Positions 60,642-64,000 of a stretch of DNA of 64,000 nt are shown one piece after another. The stretch covers positions 89,685-153,684 of the forward strand of contig NZ_JAAITA010000006.1 of the NCBI RefSeq assembly GCF_013304445.1, given 5' to 3'. The DNA is from Blautia hansenii. Lineage in GTDB: Bacteria > Bacillota > Clostridia > Lachnospirales > Lachnospiraceae. The translations under genes were made by a program, and so were the position numbers. A model generated the notes under the pieces. It was given only the letters and a program-made list of their open reading frames with translations, was not told where the DNA came from and ran no database searches. The stretch's first letter is position 1; every line of letters begins with the position of its first letter.

Positions 60642-60708
60642 CACAAAAAAATGTGTGCTATGATAAGAAACAGACAGAAACGAAACCGATAGAAACGAGG
60701 AAGATAGA

Positions 60709-61638
60709 ATGTTGGATGTATGCCTGCTGGGTACAGGCGGTATGATGCCTCTGCCCAGAAGAAAATTAACATCTTTGATGACAAGATATAACGGAAGCAA
60801 TCTGATGATTGACTGCGGAGAAGGAACACAGGTGGCTGTAAAGGAAAAAGGCTGGAGTTTTAAGCCCATTGATGTAATCTGTTTTACGCATTATCATGCG
60901 GACCACATCAGCGGACTGCCGGGACTTTTGCTGACCATGGGAAATGCAGAACGGACGGAACCGCTGACCCTGATTGGTCCTAAGGGGCTGGTGCGGGTAG
61001 TGTCTGCCCTGCGTGTCATTGCGCCGGAGCTTCCTTTTGAAATTCAGTGTATAGAGCTGACAAAGCCGGAGGAAACTTTTGTGCTGAATGGTTATCACAT
61101 TACTGCATTTCGGGTGAATCACAATGTCACTTGTTACGGATACAGTCTGGAAATCAAAAGAAGCGGTAAATTTGACCCGGCCAGAGCAAAGGAGCAGAAC
61201 ATTCCTTTAAAATGCTGGAATCCTCTGCAGAAAGGAGAAACCGTAACCTTTGAGGGTGTGACTTATACGCCGGATATGGTTCTGGGAGCTGAGAGAAAGG
61301 GAATCAAGCTGACTTACACTACAGATACCCGTCCGGTGCCTTCTATTGCAGAACATGCAGCAGGTTCAGATTTGTTTATTTGTGAAGGTATGTATGGAGA
61401 GCAGGACAAGGAGCAGAAAGCAAAAGCTTATAAACATATGACCTTCCAGGAGGCAGCAGGTCTGGCAAAAGAAGCCCGGGTAAAGCAGATGTGGCTGACC
61501 CATTACAGTCCCTCTCTGGTGCGGCCGGAGGAGGCTCTGGAGGAAGCGGCAAAGGTATTTCCAAACACCATTGCGGCAAGGGACAGACAGTCTGTGGAAT
61601 TACAGTTTGAAGACGGTGAAGGAGATAAAAAGCAATGA
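60709..61638 (+). CDS. rnz: Ribonuclease Z
   Basis: 309 residues, ACGAGGAAG site. It removes 3' trailers from tRNA precursors that lack an encoded CCA; the two serine tRNA genes at the end of this window lack CCA. The metallo-beta-lactamase motif is H61-Y-H63-A-D65-H66 in [26 protein letters not shown] near 203 and [20 protein letters not shown] near 245 with the following HYSP supply the remaining ligands. tsaD starts inside its last codons. Confidence 0.95.
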   Translation: MLDVCLLGTGGMMPLPRRKLTSLMTRYNGSNLMIDCGEGTQVAVKEKGWSFKPIDVICFTHYHADHISGLPGLLLTMGNAERTEPLTLIGPKGLVRVVSALRVIAPELPFEIQCIELTKPEETFVLNGYHITAFRVNHNVTCYGYSLEIKRSGKFDPARAKEQNIPLKCWNPLQKGETVTFEGVTYTPDMVLGAERKGIKLTYTTDTRPVPSIAEHAAGSDLFICEGMYGEQDKEQKAKAYKHMTFQEAAGLAKEARVKQMWLTHYSPSLVRPEEALEEAAKVFPNTIAARDRQSVELQFEDGEGDKKQ

Positions 61639-62660
61639 AAAAGGAAGACGTACTGATTCTGGCAATCGAAAGTTCCTGTGATGAAACCGCAGCCTCTGTT
61701 ATCAAGAACGGACGCACGGTGTTATCAAATATTATTTCTTCTCAGATTGATTTGCATAAATTATATGGAGGCGTTGTACCGGAAATTGCCTCCAGAAAAC
61801 ATATCGAAAAGATTAACCAGGTTATTGAAGAAGCTTTGAAAGAGGCAGGCGTTACCCTGGATGATTTAGATGCCATTGGCGTGACTTACGGGCCTGGGCT
61901 TGTAGGCGCCCTTTTAGTAGGAGTAGCAGAAGCCAAAGCTATCAGCTTTGCAAAAGACCTTCCTTTGGTAGGAGTGCATCATATAGAGGGACATATTTCT
62001 GCCAATTATATCGAAAATCCGGATTTGGAGCCACCGTTTTTATGTCTGGTAGTATCCGGAGGACATACGCATCTAGTCATTGTAAAAGATTATGGAAAAT
62101 TTGAAATCCTGGGACGCACCAGAGATGATGCAGCGGGAGAAGCTTTTGATAAAGTGGCCCGCGCCATTGGTCTTGGATATCCGGGAGGACCGAAAATCGA
62201 CCGCTTATCCAAAGAGGGAAACCCCTATGCCATGAATTTTCCAAAGGCAAAAGTAGAGGACGCACCCTATGATTTCAGCTTTAGCGGAGTGAAATCTGCA
62301 GTTTTGAACCATATTAATAAATGCAAAATGCAGGGAATCCCTGTGGTAGAGGCTGACGTTGCCGCGTCTTTCCAGCGCTGCGTAGTCGAAGTATTGGTAG
62401 AGCATGCCATTGCGGCAGCAAAAGACTATCACATTGATAAGCTGGCTATTGCGGGAGGGGTTGCCTCCAATCAGACTCTGCGGACGGCTATGCAGCAGGC
62501 CTGTGAGAAGAACCATATTCAGTTTTATCATCCCTCCCCTATTTTCTGCACGGATAATGCGGCCATGATAGGAGTGGCGGCTTATTATGAATACCAGAAG
62601 GGGACAAGACACGGCTGGGATTTGAATGCTGTGCCGAACCTGAAACTGGGAGAACGGTAG
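61635..62660 (+). CDS. tsaD: tRNA t6A transferase subunit TsaD
   Basis: 341 residues, ATG overlapping the rnz stop by 4 bases. It transfers the threonylcarbamoyl group to A37 of tRNA. Motifs: [15 protein letters not shown] (8-22), [10 protein letters not shown] near 47, metal ligands His116 and His120 in [16 protein letters not shown] near 140, [17 protein letters not shown] near 157, and [10 protein letters not shown] near 270. Completes the tsaB-tsaE-tsaD set; tsaC/sua5 is not in the window. Confidence 0.97.
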   Translation: MKKEDVLILAIESSCDETAASVIKNGRTVLSNIISSQIDLHKLYGGVVPEIASRKHIEKINQVIEEALKEAGVTLDDLDAIGVTYGPGLVGALLVGVAEAKAISFAKDLPLVGVHHIEGHISANYIENPDLEPPFLCLVVSGGHTHLVIVKDYGKFEILGRTRDDAAGEAFDKVARAIGLGYPGGPKIDRLSKEGNPYAMNFPKAKVEDAPYDFSFSGVKSAVLNHINKCKMQGIPVVEADVAASFQRCVVEVLVEHAIAAAKDYHIDKLAIAGGVASNQTLRTAMQQACEKNHIQFYHPSPIFCTDNAAMIGVAAYYEYQKGTRHGWDLNAVPNLKLGER

Positions 62661-62678
62661 AGAAAGGCGGGAGAGCAG

Positions 62679-63371
62679 ATGAAGTGTACAGCCATTGTTC
62701 TGGCAGCCGGCCAGGGGAAGCGCATGAACAGCAACATACAGAAGCAGTTTCTGATGATAAAAGGGAAACCTGTACTTTACTACAGCCTTGCGGTTTTTGA
62801 GCAGAGTCCGGAAATAGAAGAAATTGTCCTTGTTACGGGAAAGGATTGTATAGAATACTGTAAAAAGGAAATCATAGACTTATACGGGTTTCAAAAGGTG
62901 AAAAAGATTGCTGCGGGAGGACGGGAAAGGTATGATTCCGTATATGCGGGACTTTGCGCCTGTGAAGACTGTGATTATGTATTTATTCACGATGGGGCCA
63001 GACCCTTTGTTACAGAAGCAATGATAAAGAGGACCAAAGAGGCCGTGGAAAAATACGATGCCTGTATTGCGGGTATGCCTTCCAAAGACACGGTGAAGCT
63101 GGCAGATGAAAACGGAATGGTGGCCAATACTCCGAAGAGAAGTCAGGTATGGACAATCCAGACTCCTCAGGTTTTTTCTTATTCCCTTATTCGGGAAGCA
63201 CATGAAAAAGCGAGACAGTATGATATGAAAGAAATTACAGATGATTCCATGCTGGTAGAGCGGTATGGAAAGGTTCCGGTTTGTCTTGTAGAAGGGGCTT
63301 ATGAAAACCTGAAAATCACCACACCGGAGGATATTCTGGTGGCTGAAAAAATTCTTGAAAAAAATTCTTGA
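62679..63371 (+). CDS. ispD: 2-C-methyl-D-erythritol 4-phosphate cytidylyltransferase
   Basis: 230 residues; GGCGGGAG site. Second committed step of the MEP isoprenoid pathway (CTP plus MEP to CDP-ME). The N-terminal loop IVLAAGQGKRMNSNIQKQFL binds CTP. FIHDGARPFVTEAMI near 100, the KDTVKLADENGMV segment near 134, QTPQVFSYSLI near 163 and DDSMLVERYG near 188 fit the family. A related use is ribitol 5-phosphate cytidylylation (TarI), which is harder to exclude; no tar genes are near. Followed by the tRNA promoter. Confidence 0.88.
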   Translation: MKCTAIVLAAGQGKRMNSNIQKQFLMIKGKPVLYYSLAVFEQSPEIEEIVLVTGKDCIEYCKKEIIDLYGFQKVKKIAAGGRERYDSVYAGLCACEDCDYVFIHDGARPFVTEAMIKRTKEAVEKYDACIAGMPSKDTVKLADENGMVANTPKRSQVWTIQTPQVFSYSLIREAHEKARQYDMKEITDDSMLVERYGKVPVCLVEGAYENLKITTPEDILVAEKILEKNS

Positions 63372-63377
63372 AAAGTC

Positions 63378-63407
63378 TTGACATATCCTGTCAATACATG
63401 GTAATAT
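63378..63407 (+). promoter_or_regulatory. Promoter for the serine tRNA genes
   Basis: TTGACA and TAATAT with an 18-base spacer, 30 bases before the first tRNA; a TATACT overlaps the -10. Confidence 0.65.
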
Positions 63408-63436
63408 ACTACCTGTCGCTGACAAAGCGAGGGTAC

Positions 63437-63522
63437 GGAGAGATATCGAAGTGGTCATAACGAGGCGGTCTTGAAAACCGTTTGTCCGCAAGGGCGCGTG
63501 GGTTCGAATCCCACTCTCTCCG
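63437..63522 (+). tRNA. tRNA-Ser (TGA)
   Basis: Acceptor stem GGAGAGA pairs with TCTCTCC with discriminator G. The anticodon loop CTTGAAA gives TGA. A long variable arm (GTCCGCAAGGGC region) marks a class II tRNA, and the T arm is GTGGG-TTCGAAT-CCCAC. No CCA is encoded. Confidence 0.96.
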
Positions 63523-63572
63523 CTCGGGAGTTACTTCCGAAAAAAAGAGAATATAAATTCTAAACAGGCTAT

Positions 63573-63661
63573 GGAGAAATACCCAAGAGGCTGAAGGGGC
63601 TCCCCTGGAAAGGGAGTAGGTCGTTAATAGCGGCGCGAGGGTTCAAATCCCTCTTTCTCCG
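63573..63661 (+). tRNA. tRNA-Ser (GGA)
   Basis: Acceptor GGAGAAA pairs with TTTCTCC, discriminator G. The anticodon stem CTCCC/GGGAG encloses CTGGAAA, anticodon GGA. Class II variable arm and T arm GAGGG-TTCAAAT-CCCTC. No encoded CCA. It is 50 bases after the first serine tRNA and probably co-transcribed. Confidence 0.96.
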
Positions 63662-63701
63662 CTGACAGCTCTGCTGTCACAAAAAAAGTTTTAAATAATT
63701 G

Positions 63702-63730
63702 TTGACAAGCGACTGAAGATATGATAATCT
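63702..63730 (+). promoter_or_regulatory. Ribosomal RNA promoter P1
   Basis: TTGACA at 63702 after an A/T-rich AAAAAAAGTTTTAAATAATT tract (UP-like). The -10 lies in TATGATAATCTAT, best read as TAATCT with a 17-base spacer. First of three similar promoters. Confidence 0.75.
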
Positions 63731-63802
63731 ATAAGAGTTGCTGTGAGCGACAGAGAAACTTTGAAAGGCGACTTCGGTCGATAAAAAAGTTTTAAAAAGT
63801 TC

Positions 63803-63831
63803 TTGACAAAGCGATGCAGATGTGATAATCT
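63803..63831 (+). promoter_or_regulatory. Ribosomal RNA promoter P2
   Basis: TTGACA at 63803, 101 bases after P1, preceded by AAAAAAGTTTTAAAAAGTTC and followed by GTGATAATCT. The same arrangement and near-identical sequence as P1. Confidence 0.75.
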
Positions 63832-63895
63832 AGTATGGCTGTCGAAAAAAAGAACGGCTCAGCTGAATGGCCGAAAAAACTTTTTAAAAAAGTTC

Positions 63896-63924
63896 TTGAC
63901 AAGCTGAAAGAGATATGATAAAAT
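63896..63924 (+). promoter_or_regulatory. Ribosomal RNA promoter P3
   Basis: TTGACA at 63896 and TAAAAT at 63919 with a 17-base spacer, again after an AACTTTTTAAAAAAGTTC tract. The nearest to the expected 16S gene. Confidence 0.8.
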
Positions 63925-64000
63925 ATCAAAGCTGTCAAAGCGACGGGAACCTTGATAACTGAACAGTAGAACACATGAATCGAAAATTCTTTTACATTTT
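63925..64000 (+). other. Leader of a presumed rRNA operon
   Basis: About 76 bases after P3 with CCTTGATAACTGAACAGTAGAA, a stretch commonly seen in Firmicute rRNA spacers and leaders. The 16S gene itself is not in the window; it should begin just downstream. Confidence 0.6.

Noticed and set aside
63680..63925. CRISPR-like repeat array
   Set aside because: The repeats are promoter elements (TTGACA plus A/T tracts) of unequal spacing and imperfect identity.

Overview
The window looks like a chromosomal segment of a gut Firmicute in the Lachnospiraceae, probably Blautia-like (inference). The reasons are mid-range GC, strong AGGAGG-type ribosome binding sites, YesM/YesN-type two-component regulators, CUT1 sugar transporters without their own ATPase, an anaerobic sulfatase-maturating radical SAM enzyme, an oxygen-reducing flavodiiron fusion, HPr kinase, ROK glucokinase and closely packed housekeeping operons. 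No phage, insertion sequence or CRISPR array was seen.

Layout. Positions 1-9.4 kb hold a glycan-degradation locus: two Cys-type sulfatases (the first cut by the window edge), a YesM/YesN-like sensor and regulator, a GH125 alpha-mannosidase, the remnant of a GH2 beta-mannosidase, and a mannose-isomerase-like AGE-family enzyme. From 9.4 to 12.2 kb come a purine permease, a VanY-type carboxypeptidase and a tiny membrane peptide. From 12.3 to 16.0 kb a TrkH potassium channel subunit is followed by a short KdpD-like kinase and a KdpE-like regulator. A three-part flavodiiron/rubredoxin/NADH oxidoreductase fusion and a GreA-type factor follow. From 19.3 to 23.2 kb lies a phosphate module (Na+/Pi symporter with PhoU domain, PhoP, PhoR) preceded by a regular four-repeat Pho box. 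TrkH and TrkA are on the minus strand at 23.3-26.1 kb, then a small Cys-rich protein, ProA and a CPBP protease.

From 28.7 to 31.9 kb is a CUT1 sugar transporter whose binding-protein gene has lost its 5' end. From 32.0 to 35.2 kb an XRE regulator with two symmetric operators precedes a membrane protein and a NatAB-like ABC exporter. From 35.2 to 39.7 kb are NagB, an AraC regulator, the sulfatase-maturating enzyme and a third sulfatase. From 40.0 to 46.9 kb a second CUT1 transporter is followed by a 55-residue membrane protein, a sugar nucleotidyltransferase, a NahK-like sugar kinase and GalE, which together resemble an N-acetylhexosamine salvage route.

From 47 kb onward the content is core: DUF1846 protein, FtsH, UvrC, HPr kinase, glucokinase, PBP1A, a YigZ protein, cyclophilin, the t6A genes tsaE, tsaB and tsaD with rimI, RNase Z and IspD. 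The window ends with two serine tRNAs and three tandem promoters of what is almost certainly an rRNA operon beginning just past the edge.

Together the accessory genes suggest growth on sulfated, mannose- and HexNAc-containing host glycans. Sulfatases, their maturase, exo-mannosidase, mannose isomerase, two transporters, NagB and a HexNAc kinase/nucleotidyltransferase/epimerase set are all within 46 kb. The degradative part shows decay at two points, the beta-mannosidase remnant and the truncated binding-protein gene.
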